Assembly (NCBI GenBank): GCA_023419095.1
Contig: JAEZYN010000109.1
Span: forward strand, 1 to 51,774
DNA from: Bacteroidota bacterium
Lineage (GTDB): Bacteria; Bacteroidota; Bacteroidia; Flavobacteriales; Weeksellaceae
Length of the DNA stretch: 51,774 nt
Direction of reading: 5' to 3'
In this document: piece after piece, positions 15,612 to 24,846 of the stretch
Layout of the letters: each line of letters opens with the position of its first letter
Numbering within the stretch: position 1 is the first letter of the stretch
The notes under the pieces: model-generated
What the model saw: only the letters and a program-made list of their open reading frames with translations
The model's database searches: none
Told to the model about the DNA's origin: nothing
Program-made: the position numbers and the translations under genes

Positions 15612-17132
15612 ATGAAACCTTTATCTAAACTTTACAGCAATCAGGCCTTATTGGTCCTGTTGACAGTATTGGTGAAGGTTCCGATATTTTTCACGCGCCA
15701 TATTCAGGAAGATGCATACATCACGTGGCGTGTCGCGCGAAATTTTTTAGAATCCAGTGTCATCGGTTTTAACGGAGCCGAACGCATTTCGGCTTCCACC
15801 ACGCATCTTTATATGGCCGTTTCAGCGATTTTTCAAGCGGTGTTCGGTGATTTTTTCATTTATCCTGTCCTTATTTTCAGCAGTGTACTCTTTGCGGTGG
15901 GCAGTATTTGGCTTGCAAGGATTTTCTTTAAAGATGATTTAAAACGCCAGTTCATTTTTGTTCTTTTGCTTAATGTGGTGCCACCCGCACTCACAGCTTC
16001 CTGCGTGGGAATGGAGTATGGCGCGCTGTTTTTCCTGTATTGCGGATTGATTTATCATGGAATTTTTCTCGGCAGAAAGTGGGCTTATTTCGTGTTTCCG
16101 GTTCTCCTTTTATGGACACGGCTTGCCGCGGCACTTTTTCTAAGTGTGTTTTTTGTGGCAGATCTGGTAATGCGGCGCAGGATCAGTATTGCATTTCTCG
16201 TCGGCGGCATTTTGGGAATTTTTACTGTGGTTGCATTTAATTATTTGTATTTCGGCGAATGGGTCAATCACACCATTACTGCTAAAAAAATTGCGTATAA
16301 AAACCTGTTTGTGGACAGCAGTTGGAAGCACATTTTGTTTCAGTGGGCGTATTATGGCGGACTCATTAAAAAATATTCTGTCTTTACGCTGGCGGTTTTC
16401 CTGATCTTTCTGGTGTTTTTAGCAATTTGTTTGCTTAAAATTATTAAAGATAAAAAGTTCACTCACCATCAGAAAATTCTGCTGCTCGCCATTACGGTTT
16501 TTGCGCTTGTCAAAATTTCCGTTTTTGCCTATTTTCAGGCTTATTTTGACTGGTATTACTGGTTGCCGCGCGTGTTTCTGTTTGCGGTTGTCATTGTGTA
16601 TCTGCTGCGTTATTTGCCTTTAAATAAAAAAATTGTACTGCCGGGTTTCATTATCGTTTTCGGAGGTCTGTATCTGTTTCAGTTTCTGCAATCTTATGCA
16701 ATTGGTTACATGGAAGATGGGCAGCGCAGAAGAATTGCCAAAGAACTGAGTGTGAATGCGGGTCCAAAGCATTCAATCATGCTGGAGCCGGCCGGAATTA
16801 TTCCGTTTCATACCCGATTTTATACCTATGATGAAGTAGGTTTGGTGAATAAAAAAATGACGGCAGAGATGCTGAAAGATGAGGAATTTTGGTGGATCAA
16901 TTCTGTGCGGAAATTCAGGCCTGATTATATCCTTACTGTCAACTACGAAGTTGGCGATCCTGCGAGTTATTATCATTTAAAACCGTCAGACTCCACTTAT
17001 TTTTCAGCGCATTACAAAGCCGTCAAAACCTTTCCGATTGCAGATCTGCACAAAAATGCGCCTGCGATCTTGAAGTGGATTTATGAGTTACGTCCGATTG
17101 GCAAAGATTATCACTTGTACAAAAAACTGTAG
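15612..17132 (+). CDS. Multi-pass GT-C type glycosyltransferase-like membrane protein
   Basis: A 506-residue integral membrane protein with about 9-11 hydrophobic segments. Near the N terminus, QEDAYITWRVARNFLES followed by GFNGAERISASTT matches the pattern of polyprenyl-phosphate-sugar GT-C transferases (acidic residues in the first extracytoplasmic loop, then an Arg and a GE-x-x-x-T stretch, as in AftB/ArnT-like proteins). The expected role is transfer of a sugar from a lipid carrier on the outer face of the inner membrane. The last 120 residues form a soluble domain. It is the first membrane gene of the polysaccharide operon, 17 bp after the arginase-like gene and 5 bp before the GT2. Donor and acceptor cannot be read from the sequence. 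Confidence 0.75.
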   Translation: MKPLSKLYSNQALLVLLTVLVKVPIFFTRHIQEDAYITWRVARNFLESSVIGFNGAERISASTTHLYMAVSAIFQAVFGDFFIYPVLIFSSVLFAVGSIWLARIFFKDDLKRQFIFVLLLNVVPPALTASCVGMEYGALFFLYCGLIYHGIFLGRKWAYFVFPVLLLWTRLAAALFLSVFFVADLVMRRRISIAFLVGGILGIFTVVAFNYLYFGEWVNHTITAKKIAYKNLFVDSSWKHILFQWAYYGGLIKKYSVFTLAVFLIFLVFLAICLLKIIKDKKFTHHQKILLLAITVFALVKISVFAYFQAYFDWYYWLPRVFLFAVVIVYLLRYLPLNKKIVLPGFIIVFGGLYLFQFLQSYAIGYMEDGQRRRIAKELSVNAGPKHSIMLEPAGIIPFHTRFYTYDEVGLVNKKMTAEMLKDEEFWWINSVRKFRPDYILTVNYEVGDPASYYHLKPSDSTYFSAHYKAVKTFPIADLHKNAPAILKWIYELRPIGKDYHLYKKL

Positions 17133-17137
17133 CTGAT

Positions 17138-18139
17138 ATGGTAAAAGTTTCGGTGATAGTTCCGGTTTACAACGTAGAAAAATACCTTCAGAAATGTCTG
17201 AATTCTTTGGTAAACCAAACGTTGCGCAGCATTGAAATCATCGTTGTAGATGACGGCAGCACTGATTCTTCACCGGAAATCATCGGACGTTTTAAAAATG
17301 GTCATCCTGAAATCATTAAATATTTAAAAAAAACAAACGGCGGCTTAAGTGACGCGCGGAATTTCGGTTTAGATCAAGCCGCGGGCGAATTTATCGGATT
17401 TGTAGATGCCGATGATGAGGTGACACCGGAAATGTTTGAAGAACTGTACTCACTGAGCCAAAAACATGAGGCTCAAATTGCACTTTGCAACCTTGTGAAA
17501 GTGGATGAACATGGTAAAGAAGTTCAAAAACTCCCTCAAATTCCCAATTTGCCCGAAAAAATAGTTTTGGCTGAAGATTTCAGTGCATTTGCGGATCTTT
17601 CTTATTTTGCGTGTAATAAAATATTTAAAAAGGAACTGTTTAAAAATAAAAGATTTCGAAATGGCATTCATTTCGAAGATATACAGCTGATACCGCAGCT
17701 TTTGCTACAAAGTGAGATCATAGCGCACACTTCAGCGTACCACTACCGCTATCTTGAAAGAAGCGATTCTATTTCGCGGACGCACACTGCGAAAGGCCTG
17801 GACATTCTGCGCGCTGTGGAAGATGTGGAAGAACATTTCGCAAAATCTTCTTATAAACACGAGGTGGAGGAGTTGCACCGCTTCCGGATCCTCGAAGGTG
17901 TCTACACTTTTCTAGCGTATTGGGCTTTCGTAAAAGATGCGGAAACTTCAGCTAGAATGGCGACGGAACTGCAAAAATTCCGGGAAGAACGTGGACTTGG
18001 TGTGACAGAAATATTGCAGTACAAGCGTTTTGGGCGGAATTATCTTTTATCTTTACCGCCCGGAAAAAAGATTTTTTATCTGCTTTATTTCATGGGCTTC
18101 CGTCGGCTGCTGCGAATGGTAGCCAAAAACAGAAACTGA
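17138..18139 (+). CDS. Family 2 glycosyltransferase
   Basis: A cytoplasmic GT-A glycosyltransferase of 333 residues, probably adding one sugar to the undecaprenyl-linked repeat unit. The N-terminal Rossmann-like start SVIVPVYNVEKYLQKCL and IIVVDDGSTD are classic GT2 motifs. The metal/nucleotide-binding DADDE occurs at about residues 90-94 after the ARNFGLDQAAGEFIGF block. A basic, partly hydrophobic C terminus (KKIFYLLYFMGFRRLLRM) may hold it to the membrane. It is packed between the GT-C gene (5 bp) and the EpsG gene (3 bp). It is the only GT2 in the locus. The substrate is unknown. Confidence 0.93.
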   Translation: MVKVSVIVPVYNVEKYLQKCLNSLVNQTLRSIEIIVVDDGSTDSSPEIIGRFKNGHPEIIKYLKKTNGGLSDARNFGLDQAAGEFIGFVDADDEVTPEMFEELYSLSQKHEAQIALCNLVKVDEHGKEVQKLPQIPNLPEKIVLAEDFSAFADLSYFACNKIFKKELFKNKRFRNGIHFEDIQLIPQLLLQSEIIAHTSAYHYRYLERSDSISRTHTAKGLDILRAVEDVEEHFAKSSYKHEVEELHRFRILEGVYTFLAYWAFVKDAETSARMATELQKFREERGLGVTEILQYKRFGRNYLLSLPPGKKIFYLLYFMGFRRLLRMVAKNRN

Positions 18140-18142
18140 TAA

Positions 18143-19273
18143 ATGGCGATTCTGCACCCTATTTTTATTGTAATTTTTCTGTTTCTTGCTTACGCGAGTT
18201 ACATGGAAATTTTCCGGCTAGAGCGCAAAGTCAGCATCTATACGTGGATTGCCGCTGTACTGATCATCATCGCCGTGGGATTCAGACTGGATGTAGGCGC
18301 AGATTATCCGGTTTACCGAATGCTTTTCTCGGGTTTTGCCGTTTACACTTCTTACGCAGACGTCTTTGATAAAGCGCTGTTCCGCCCGAATACTGAAGAA
18401 ATAGAGTGGATCTTCGTACTTATCAACAAGCTTGTGTTTGATTTTGGCTTTCCGTTTTATATCGTCACATTGGTTATGGCCATTATCGCGGTAGGCCTGA
18501 AGTTCACGACCATTCACAAAAATGTTGCCTATCCTTCGCTGGCCATTCTGTTCTATTTTATGCCGATCATGTTTTTCGAAGATTCCGGGCAGATGCGCCA
18601 GGGACTCGGGATTGCGGTCTGCGTTGCGTCCTTTAAATTTATAAAAGAAAGAAACCTGCCCATGTTCCTGCTCTGCATCTACATTGCGCTGGGCTTCCAT
18701 AAGACATCGATTGTATTTCTCCCGGCCTACTGGATTGTCAAAATTCCGATGAACAGCAAGCGTATTTTTTGGGTGCTGATCATTGCTTTGATCTGTTCAC
18801 CGCTGGAACTTTACCGTCTTGGCGGAAATTTTTTCAGCTCGTTGGCTCCGCAGGATATTTCCGGCGCCTATGTAGGCTATATGGATGACAGATACTATGG
18901 TTCGCAGGTAGAAACAGGGCTGAATGATTTGGTGAAACTTATTTTTATTGTAATTTTAATTCGCTACGACAAGAAAGGTTGCGAGGAGATCTTGTGGTAT
19001 GAGTACATGCGGAATCTCGCCGTTTTTGGCTTGGCGCTGTTTTACTTTTTCAGGTCTAATGAGATTTTTGCGGTGAGGTTGCCCGGCGCCTACATGTTTT
19101 TCTTGACGATGTTTTGCCTTACCAATTTGGTTCGGGCGGTAGAGGGGCGCACGCGACAATTTCTATATTTTGGCTTTATGGCCTATTTTATCGCGATGTT
19201 TTTTTATTTTGGCAGCGGCAACGGCCACCGGGGCGGTTTCACGGTAGACCGGTACAATAATGCACTTTGGTAA
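18143..19273 (+). CDS. EpsG-family polysaccharide polymerase
   Basis: A 376-residue membrane protein with about 9-10 hydrophobic segments and the layout of the EpsG family: an early RLDVGADYPVYR stretch, then SGQMRQGLG and LGFHKTSIVFLP. EpsG/Wzy-type proteins join lipid-linked repeat units into long chains on the periplasmic side of the inner membrane. Its place among GT, WecA-like, wza and wzc genes supports a polymerase role for an exopolysaccharide. The three-base gap before it and six-base gap after it indicate an operon. The family is variable in sequence, so the call depends on these motifs and the context. Confidence 0.88.
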   Translation: MAILHPIFIVIFLFLAYASYMEIFRLERKVSIYTWIAAVLIIIAVGFRLDVGADYPVYRMLFSGFAVYTSYADVFDKALFRPNTEEIEWIFVLINKLVFDFGFPFYIVTLVMAIIAVGLKFTTIHKNVAYPSLAILFYFMPIMFFEDSGQMRQGLGIAVCVASFKFIKERNLPMFLLCIYIALGFHKTSIVFLPAYWIVKIPMNSKRIFWVLIIALICSPLELYRLGGNFFSSLAPQDISGAYVGYMDDRYYGSQVETGLNDLVKLIFIVILIRYDKKGCEEILWYEYMRNLAVFGLALFYFFRSNEIFAVRLPGAYMFFLTMFCLTNLVRAVEGRTRQFLYFGFMAYFIAMFFYFGSGNGHRGGFTVDRYNNALW

Positions 19274-19279
19274 ACACAA

Positions 19280-20398
19280 ATGGATGAACTAAAAAATCTA
19301 CTTCAGCAAGCCGGAATACCTCTGTTTTACCTTAAATTATTTTTTGGTATGCTGGGCTCATTTCTGCTCACGTTTTTCACAATTCCGACTATCTCCAAGA
19401 TTTCAAGGCGAAAAAACCTGATGGATGAGCCGGGAGTCCGGAGTTCTCATCTGCGCAAGATTCCGAATCTTGGCGGCATCGCGATTTTTTATTCAATCTC
19501 GGTCTGCGCTTCGGTATTTGCATTTGAACTCTTTGAACTCTATAAATTCCTCTTTGCCTCACTTGTGATCCTGCTCTACATCGGCGTGATGGACGACATC
19601 GTGGTGATGAGAGCTTACAAGAAACTTTTTGCCCAAATCATTGTCACGGCGCTGATGGTCATCGGCTCCGATGTGCGTCTGCGCAGCTTTTTTGGTTTAT
19701 TCGGGATCTACGAACTGAGTTATTTTTTCAGTGTGGCAATCAGTATTTTTACATTTATTGTGTTGATCAACGCATTTAACCTTATCGACGGAATAGACGG
19801 ACTTGCCGGAAGCTATTCCATCCTGTGCAGCGCCATGTTTGGGATTAGCTATTTCCGTTTGGGCGAATACAATTATCCGCTTGTTGTACTTTCCGGCATC
19901 ATCATAGCGTCAGTTGCGGCATTTCTGTACTATAATCTCTCTGGATACCGTAACATGAAGATCTTCATGGGTGATACCGGCTCAATGATTTTAGGTTTCC
20001 TGCTCGCCTTCACGGCCATTTGTTTTATTGATATTTTTATAGACAAAGAACTTCCAGGCGTACCGCGATATTACCTGCAGTCTGCTCCGTCTGTTGCGAT
20101 GGCGATTCTCATTCTTCCCATTGTAGACACGCTAAATGTTTTCATCATAAGAACCGTCAAAGGTCGTTCACCATTCCGTGCAGACCGAAACCACATTCAC
20201 CATGCTTTGCTGGATCTGGGTCTTACACACCGCCGCAGCACGGTTTATATTCTTCTCTATTATCTGCTGATCGTGGGTGTAGCCTACTTTTTTAGGCATA
20301 TCAATGTAAATCTGCTGCTGCTTATCATATTGTCTTTAGGTTTTATGGGTGCATATTTGCCCAAAGGACTTCTATTATTCAGAAAGAAAAACAATTAA
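19280..20398 (+). CDS. WecA/MraY-family undecaprenyl-phosphate sugar-1-phosphate transferase
   Basis: A 372-residue polytopic enzyme that starts glycan assembly by moving a HexNAc-1-phosphate from UDP-sugar to undecaprenyl phosphate. Visible family motifs: RSSHLRKIPNLGGIAIF, the GVMDDIVVM Asp pair, NLIDGIDGLAG with catalytic Asp residues, MGDTGSM, and the WecA-type DRNHIHHALLDLGL loop near the C terminus. The DRNHIHH loop favours WecA/TagO-like activity over MraY. About 10-11 membrane segments. The gene is 6 bp after the EpsG gene and 29 bp before wza, and a promoter motif lies in that 29-bp gap. Confidence 0.94.
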   Translation: MDELKNLLQQAGIPLFYLKLFFGMLGSFLLTFFTIPTISKISRRKNLMDEPGVRSSHLRKIPNLGGIAIFYSISVCASVFAFELFELYKFLFASLVILLYIGVMDDIVVMRAYKKLFAQIIVTALMVIGSDVRLRSFFGLFGIYELSYFFSVAISIFTFIVLINAFNLIDGIDGLAGSYSILCSAMFGISYFRLGEYNYPLVVLSGIIIASVAAFLYYNLSGYRNMKIFMGDTGSMILGFLLAFTAICFIDIFIDKELPGVPRYYLQSAPSVAMAILILPIVDTLNVFIIRTVKGRSPFRADRNHIHHALLDLGLTHRRSTVYILLYYLLIVGVAYFFRHINVNLLLLIILSLGFMGAYLPKGLLLFRKKNN

Positions 20399-20402
20399 TT
20401 GC

Positions 20403-20410
20403 TAATTTTG
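20403..20410 (+). promoter_or_regulatory. Predicted internal -7 element before wza-wzc
   Basis: TAATTTTG matches TAnnTTTG exactly and lies in the only sizeable gap of the operon, 17 bp before the wza ATG. It suggests that the export pair can be transcribed separately from the upstream synthesis genes. Confidence 0.5.
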
Positions 20411-20427
20411 CGCAATACACTTCATCG

Positions 20428-21285
20428 ATGAACAAATTTTATCCGTATTTCTATATTTTTCTCATCTCACTCCTGCAATCCTGTGTTTCTACGAAAGATG
20501 TCCGTTATCTTCAGCCCAGCGAAACTTTAGTCATCAATGAAGAAGGCTTGGTTCCCTATAATGTGCCCGTTTACCGCGTAACAAAAAACGATATACTCAC
20601 GCTGAATGTAGTTACCACACCAAAGGGTGATGCTGCACAGTTTTACTCTGCACTTAATGCAACCACTACCCAGGAAGGCGGTGCAGTAGGTATCAATAAT
20701 TCCGCTACAGGTAATATGCAAAGCGGTCAGGGTGGGAATTCTGTCTTTTATTTTAATGGTTTAAAGGTTGATTCAAAAGGCGATATCAATATCATGGGCA
20801 TTGGCTACGTGAAGGCAGAAGGCCGCACGCTGGAAGACATTACGCAGGAAATACAAACCCGCGTAAACGAAAACTTTGTGGAAGGTAAATCTGAAGTCCG
20901 TCTGAATACGGATGGTATTACGTATTATCTGTTAGGTGATGTAGAAACCATAGGTCTGACTGGTGAGAAAAAGGCGCATAAAAACACGCTTACACTAACG
21001 GAAGCCTTAGCTATCAATGGCGGGCTGAACCGAACGGTAGACCGAACCAATATTACAATTCACAGAAAGTTGCCGGAAGGTATTAAAATTGCAAAAATCG
21101 ACCTGACCCGAGAAGATGCGATGAACTCGCCTTACTATTGGGTGCAGAACGGCGATGAAATATTCCTGAACACGCGTTCAAAAAACCTGAACGGCCTGGG
21201 CAAAGATCCTATCCAAACACTGACAACAGGAGTTTCGGTACTTACTACCGCTCTTTCAGTATATTTAATCTTAACACGTCTTTGA
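20428..21285 (+). CDS. wza: Polysaccharide export outer-membrane lipoprotein (Wza-like)
   Basis: A 285-residue lipoprotein: a signal sequence ending in LLQSC with Cys 19 as lipidation site. It contains the polysaccharide biosynthesis/export domain (VYRVTKNDILTLNV to about residue 150), followed by SLBB-like parts (YYLLGDVETIGLTGEKKAH and LTEALAINGGL), and ends with a hydrophobic segment (LTTGVSVLTTALSVYLILT). Wza forms the outer-membrane channel for capsule or exopolysaccharide and docks onto Wzc. The stop codon shares a base with the wzc ATG (TGATG), a sign of translational coupling with its physical partner. Confidence 0.93.
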   Translation: MNKFYPYFYIFLISLLQSCVSTKDVRYLQPSETLVINEEGLVPYNVPVYRVTKNDILTLNVVTTPKGDAAQFYSALNATTTQEGGAVGINNSATGNMQSGQGGNSVFYFNGLKVDSKGDINIMGIGYVKAEGRTLEDITQEIQTRVNENFVEGKSEVRLNTDGITYYLLGDVETIGLTGEKKAHKNTLTLTEALAINGGLNRTVDRTNITIHRKLPEGIKIAKIDLTREDAMNSPYYWVQNGDEIFLNTRSKNLNGLGKDPIQTLTTGVSVLTTALSVYLILTRL

Positions 21286-23765
21286 TGATTCCCGAAAAAG
21301 AAAATAAAACAAAGACGAAAGCTGAAACTGTAGGTACTTTTGCGCTTTTCGATGTAGAGCATTTCATGCACCGTGTTTTGCGGAACTGGTATTGGTTTGT
21401 GCTGATGGCAGGCTTAGGCTATGGCATCTCGTGGGTTTACAGTAAGTACTATGCGCAGCGCATCTACGAATCGAACCTTTCGCTTAGCATTTCAAATAAT
21501 ACAGCAAGTTATTTTACGCCAAATCAGTCTATTAATTTTATTTGGGGCCAAACCGGTAATCAGGATGGGGTTTATTTAAAAAAAATGCTCCTTTCACGCT
21601 CGCACAACGAGTATCTGGTGCAGCAGCTCGACCTTTTCATTAATTATTCTACCAGAGGCCTCATCAAAGAAACCTATCTGGATAAATATGACTCGCCGGT
21701 TTTTTTGGAGGTCGACAAATCGCATCTTCAGCACGTTAATTATCCCATTACGCTCATTCCACGCGGAAAAAACCGCTATGAAGTGGTGTTGCCCGAAGAT
21801 CCGCCCAGCACATCGCTTTATTCATACAAAACCGAAAATTTCCAGCCCGTACCACCGTATGCGCGTCCTGCGAACAAAATTATCAGCCTTAATGAGTGGT
21901 ATATTTCGCCGCATCTGAAGTTTAAACTTGTGCCGAATCCGCAGGAAACTTCTATAAAGCTCGATAATATTATCCTGACGTTATCTACGGTAAACAATAC
22001 CGTGAACAGTATTGTATCCACGATCGCAGTAGAATTCGATAAAGAGATAAACAGTATCATGATCATCAGCAAAAGAGGCTATAACCTGAACGGTACTGTG
22101 AATTTCCTGAACACATCAGTTGACGAACTCCAAAAGAAAAGACTTGCGGACCAAAACATCGTCGATAAAAACACGCAGGATTATCTGTTTCAAAATCTCG
22201 CCGGAATACGCAAAAAACTGGATTCCAGCGCGGCCGTTTTAAACCAGTTAAAAGTTACAGAAGGACTTTACGACATTAAAGACCGCGACGAGAAAGCTAT
22301 TAAAACCATTAAAGATCTGCAAGTAAAAAAGGCCGAGCTTCTGACCAAATTAAACTCGCTGAACAGCATCCGCACATCGCTTTCTTCACAAAATCTGGAT
22401 CGGATGATCAGTCCAAACGCTGCCGGCGTAGAGGACGGTCTGTTTTCAGCATCTGTTTCAGAACTAAAAGCTTTGTTTCAGAAAAGACGTGAGTTGGCAC
22501 TGATCTACACGCCAAATTCTGAACCCATGCGCGAGATCAACAGGCTGATAAATGAGGCACGCAACAATTCTACCGGTTCACTGCGAAATTATTATAATGT
22601 GTACGCCACTGAGATTTCTAATATAGACCGTGAAATTGCAGCAGAAAGTGCCGGTATGGCCTCGTATCCTGAAAAGGAGCGCCGCTATCTCGATGCTGAA
22701 CGTGGTTACAGCATGATAGAAGCCACTTACAACACTTTGCTTACCAAGCAGAATGAAACGCAGATGCGTGTGGCCACGAATAAATCCGATATTACGGTGA
22801 TCGACCCGGCGAAAAATTTGGGTCAGGGCCCTATTGCACCTGACGTGAAACGTGCGCAGTACACAATTATGGGTGGATTGTTGCTCTTTCCTTTGCTGTT
22901 TTTAGGCATTGCTGAAGCTTTGGATTCCCGCGTGCGGAATATCAAAGAACTTTTGCAGGCTACCCGAATTCCGCTGTTGGGAGTTATCGGTAAGAATACA
23001 CACGATAATAATCTGACGGTTCTTGAACAGCCGAGATCATCAATTTCTGAAGCTTTCCGCGGAATCAGGGCCAACCTGCGCTTTCTGCATAAGGAGGATA
23101 AAAAGTCGAAGGTAATTCTTCTTACGTCCTCGGTGGGCGGCGAAGGCAAGACCTATATTTCTATCAACATCGCTTCCGTTTTGGGTTTGAGCGGAAAAAA
23201 GACCATTTTGCTTGGAATGGATCTTCGTAAACCTAAGATTTTTGGCGATTTTAAAATTGACAACAAGTTTGGGATTTCGAACTATCTCACAGGTGAGGTG
23301 GAGATGGAAAATATTATCAACACTACCCGAATTCCAAACCTTCATGTCGCCACATCAGGACCTATACCGCCGAACCCGTCCGAACTGCTGATGAGTGACC
23401 GCAACCGGGAATTTATTGAAGAGCTTAAAAAGCATTATGATTTTATCGTTATAGATTCGCCTCCTGTAGGTCTGGTGGCAGATCCGTTTGAGCTGTTGAA
23501 GTATGCGGATGCCAGCATCTACGTTGTACGTCATGAATATACTGAAAAGTACATGCTGAAGATGATTACAGAGAAATACCACTCTCAGGAAGTGAAAAAT
23601 CTCGGACTTATATACAATGATTTCCAGGCTAAGCAGGGTTACGGCTATGGGTATGGCTACGGATATGGCTACGGATATGGCTATTTCGACGAAGATAAAA
23701 ATTACCGTCAGCCTACACTGATAAGAATCCGGGACAGATTCCGTTCATTCTTTAAAGCAAAGTGA
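21285..23765 (+). CDS. wzc: Chain-length determinant and tyrosine autokinase (Wzc-like)
   Basis: An 826-residue inner-membrane polysaccharide co-polymerase and BY-kinase. ATG 21285 was chosen over an in-frame TTG at 21282 because it overlaps the wza stop. The order is: a Wzz domain with a first membrane segment at about residues 30-50, a long periplasmic coiled-coil region, a second membrane segment (IMGGLLLFPLLFLGI), and the kinase with Walker A SSVGGEGKT (about 615), Walker A' ILLGMDLRKP and Walker B FIVIDSPP. The tail has eight consecutive Gly-Tyr pairs (about residues 785-800), a likely autophosphorylation cluster, then a basic end. Its phosphorylation cycle is expected to control polymer length and export through Wza. 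Confidence 0.95.
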   Translation: MIPEKENKTKTKAETVGTFALFDVEHFMHRVLRNWYWFVLMAGLGYGISWVYSKYYAQRIYESNLSLSISNNTASYFTPNQSINFIWGQTGNQDGVYLKKMLLSRSHNEYLVQQLDLFINYSTRGLIKETYLDKYDSPVFLEVDKSHLQHVNYPITLIPRGKNRYEVVLPEDPPSTSLYSYKTENFQPVPPYARPANKIISLNEWYISPHLKFKLVPNPQETSIKLDNIILTLSTVNNTVNSIVSTIAVEFDKEINSIMIISKRGYNLNGTVNFLNTSVDELQKKRLADQNIVDKNTQDYLFQNLAGIRKKLDSSAAVLNQLKVTEGLYDIKDRDEKAIKTIKDLQVKKAELLTKLNSLNSIRTSLSSQNLDRMISPNAAGVEDGLFSASVSELKALFQKRRELALIYTPNSEPMREINRLINEARNNSTGSLRNYYNVYATEISNIDREIAAESAGMASYPEKERRYLDAERGYSMIEATYNTLLTKQNETQMRVATNKSDITVIDPAKNLGQGPIAPDVKRAQYTIMGGLLLFPLLFLGIAEALDSRVRNIKELLQATRIPLLGVIGKNTHDNNLTVLEQPRSSISEAFRGIRANLRFLHKEDKKSKVILLTSSVGGEGKTYISINIASVLGLSGKKTILLGMDLRKPKIFGDFKIDNKFGISNYLTGEVEMENIINTTRIPNLHVATSGPIPPNPSELLMSDRNREFIEELKKHYDFIVIDSPPVGLVADPFELLKYADASIYVVRHEYTEKYMLKMITEKYHSQEVKNLGLIYNDFQAKQGYGYGYGYGYGYGYGYFDEDKNYRQPTLIRIRDRFRSFFKAK
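23637..23684 (+). repeat. In-frame Gly-Tyr codon repeat in wzc
   Basis: Forty-eight bases encode eight Gly-Tyr pairs. Much of it is a 12-bp tandem repeat based on GGCTACGGATAT, so the tract could expand or contract by slippage without changing frame (every unit is a multiple of 6 bp). Confidence 0.85.
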
Positions 23766-23903
23766 AAAGTATAAAAAGCTGGTTAAATGATTTCGGACTG
23801 TTTATCATAAATATGCTCTTCTGCCGTTTTTCAGTTAAGTAAATTATGCTTTATTGTCTCTATTTAACTAAATATTAAGAATTTGCTTAACCACAAAATG
23901 TCC

Positions 23904-23911
23904 TATATTTG
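23904..23911 (+). promoter_or_regulatory. Predicted -7 element of the DUF6089-uppS-bamA unit
   Basis: TATATTTG matches TAnnTTTG; a TTG at 23883-23885 lies 18 bp upstream and is close to the expected -33 spacing. The ATG follows 11 bp later at 23923. Confidence 0.65.
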
Positions 23912-23922
23912 CAAAATTATTT

Positions 23923-24843
23923 ATGAAAATTGATCTTCAATCGTTCAAAGGAAAGAAGTATGTTTTTTCCTTTTTCGCTGTGATACTGCTTTCCGCGCTC
24001 TCTATGGGGCAGCGGCACGAAGTGGGGATTCAGCTCGGGGCGAGCAATTTGGTTGGCGATATTGGCCGCACCAACTATGTACTGCAGAAACCTTTTGGCA
24101 ATATCAGCGATTTTGGTATTCCGTTCTACGGCGGTATACTGTACCGGATGAACTTTAACCCGTATCAGACTTTACGTTTCAATCTGGGTTACAGCCACAT
24201 ACAGTTTGCGGATGGCGCTGCAAAAGAGGCGTACCGGAATAGAAGAAAACTCTGGGGAACCAACTCTGTTATTGAAGCCGACGCTATTTTCGAATACAAT
24301 TTCCTGCCGGTAAACGAAGAGCAACAAAGTATGCTGAGTCCCTACATTTTTGCGGGTCTTGGCGCGATGATCAGCAATACGCCTCAGGTAGCACTCGAAC
24401 ACGATTTTCGCAGAGATGCCGGCGGAACGGCGCAGACACCCGTGGATAATCAGGATTTTGTGACGCGCCAGGGCGATTATCAGTCTGTAAGCCAGATCAC
24501 AATGGGCATTCCTTTCGGGGTGGGTCTCAAATATAAATTTAATTACAATTGGGCACTTTTTGGCGAATTTATGTTTCGACCTACTTTTTCAGATTCTATA
24601 GATTATAGCGTCATCGATGAGAACAGCGTTCAGGTGAGTTATAACAAAGATATTCTGGCGCCCGGAAGCACTACCAAGTCGTTATTGCAGGAAACACCAT
24701 ATCTGGAAGTGGCTGAGGCCCGCGTTGCAGATTTCCTGAAAAGCCGTGCAATTGGCAATCCTAATTCTAAGGATTGGATAAATTCAGTAACCCTTGGTAT
24801 CAGTTATTCATTCGGTAGGCCGCCGTGCTATTGTGGAGATTAG
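23923..24843 (+). CDS. DUF6089-type outer membrane beta-barrel protein
   Basis: A 306-residue secreted protein with a long signal peptide ending in SALSMGQ. The mature part alternates short amphipathic strands (GIQLGASNLVGDIG, LRFNLGYSHIQF, YIFAGLGAMI, GVGLKYKFNYNWALFGEFMFRP, NSVTLGISYSFG), as in small outer-membrane barrels. The family is common in Bacteroidota directly upstream of uppS and bamA, and that order holds here with a 3-bp gap to uppS. Its role is not known. An Asn/Asp-rich loop lies around residues 155-185. The C-terminal CYCGD is unusual for a barrel end. Confidence 0.85.
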   Translation: MKIDLQSFKGKKYVFSFFAVILLSALSMGQRHEVGIQLGASNLVGDIGRTNYVLQKPFGNISDFGIPFYGGILYRMNFNPYQTLRFNLGYSHIQFADGAAKEAYRNRRKLWGTNSVIEADAIFEYNFLPVNEEQQSMLSPYIFAGLGAMISNTPQVALEHDFRRDAGGTAQTPVDNQDFVTRQGDYQSVSQITMGIPFGVGLKYKFNYNWALFGEFMFRPTFSDSIDYSVIDENSVQVSYNKDILAPGSTTKSLLQETPYLEVAEARVADFLKSRAIGNPNSKDWINSVTLGISYSFGRPPCYCGD

Positions 24844-24846
24844 AAG

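Noticed and set aside
18218..18700. Antisense 160-codon frame within the EpsG-like gene
   Set aside because: It lies wholly opposite a conserved membrane protein gene and has no recognisable features.
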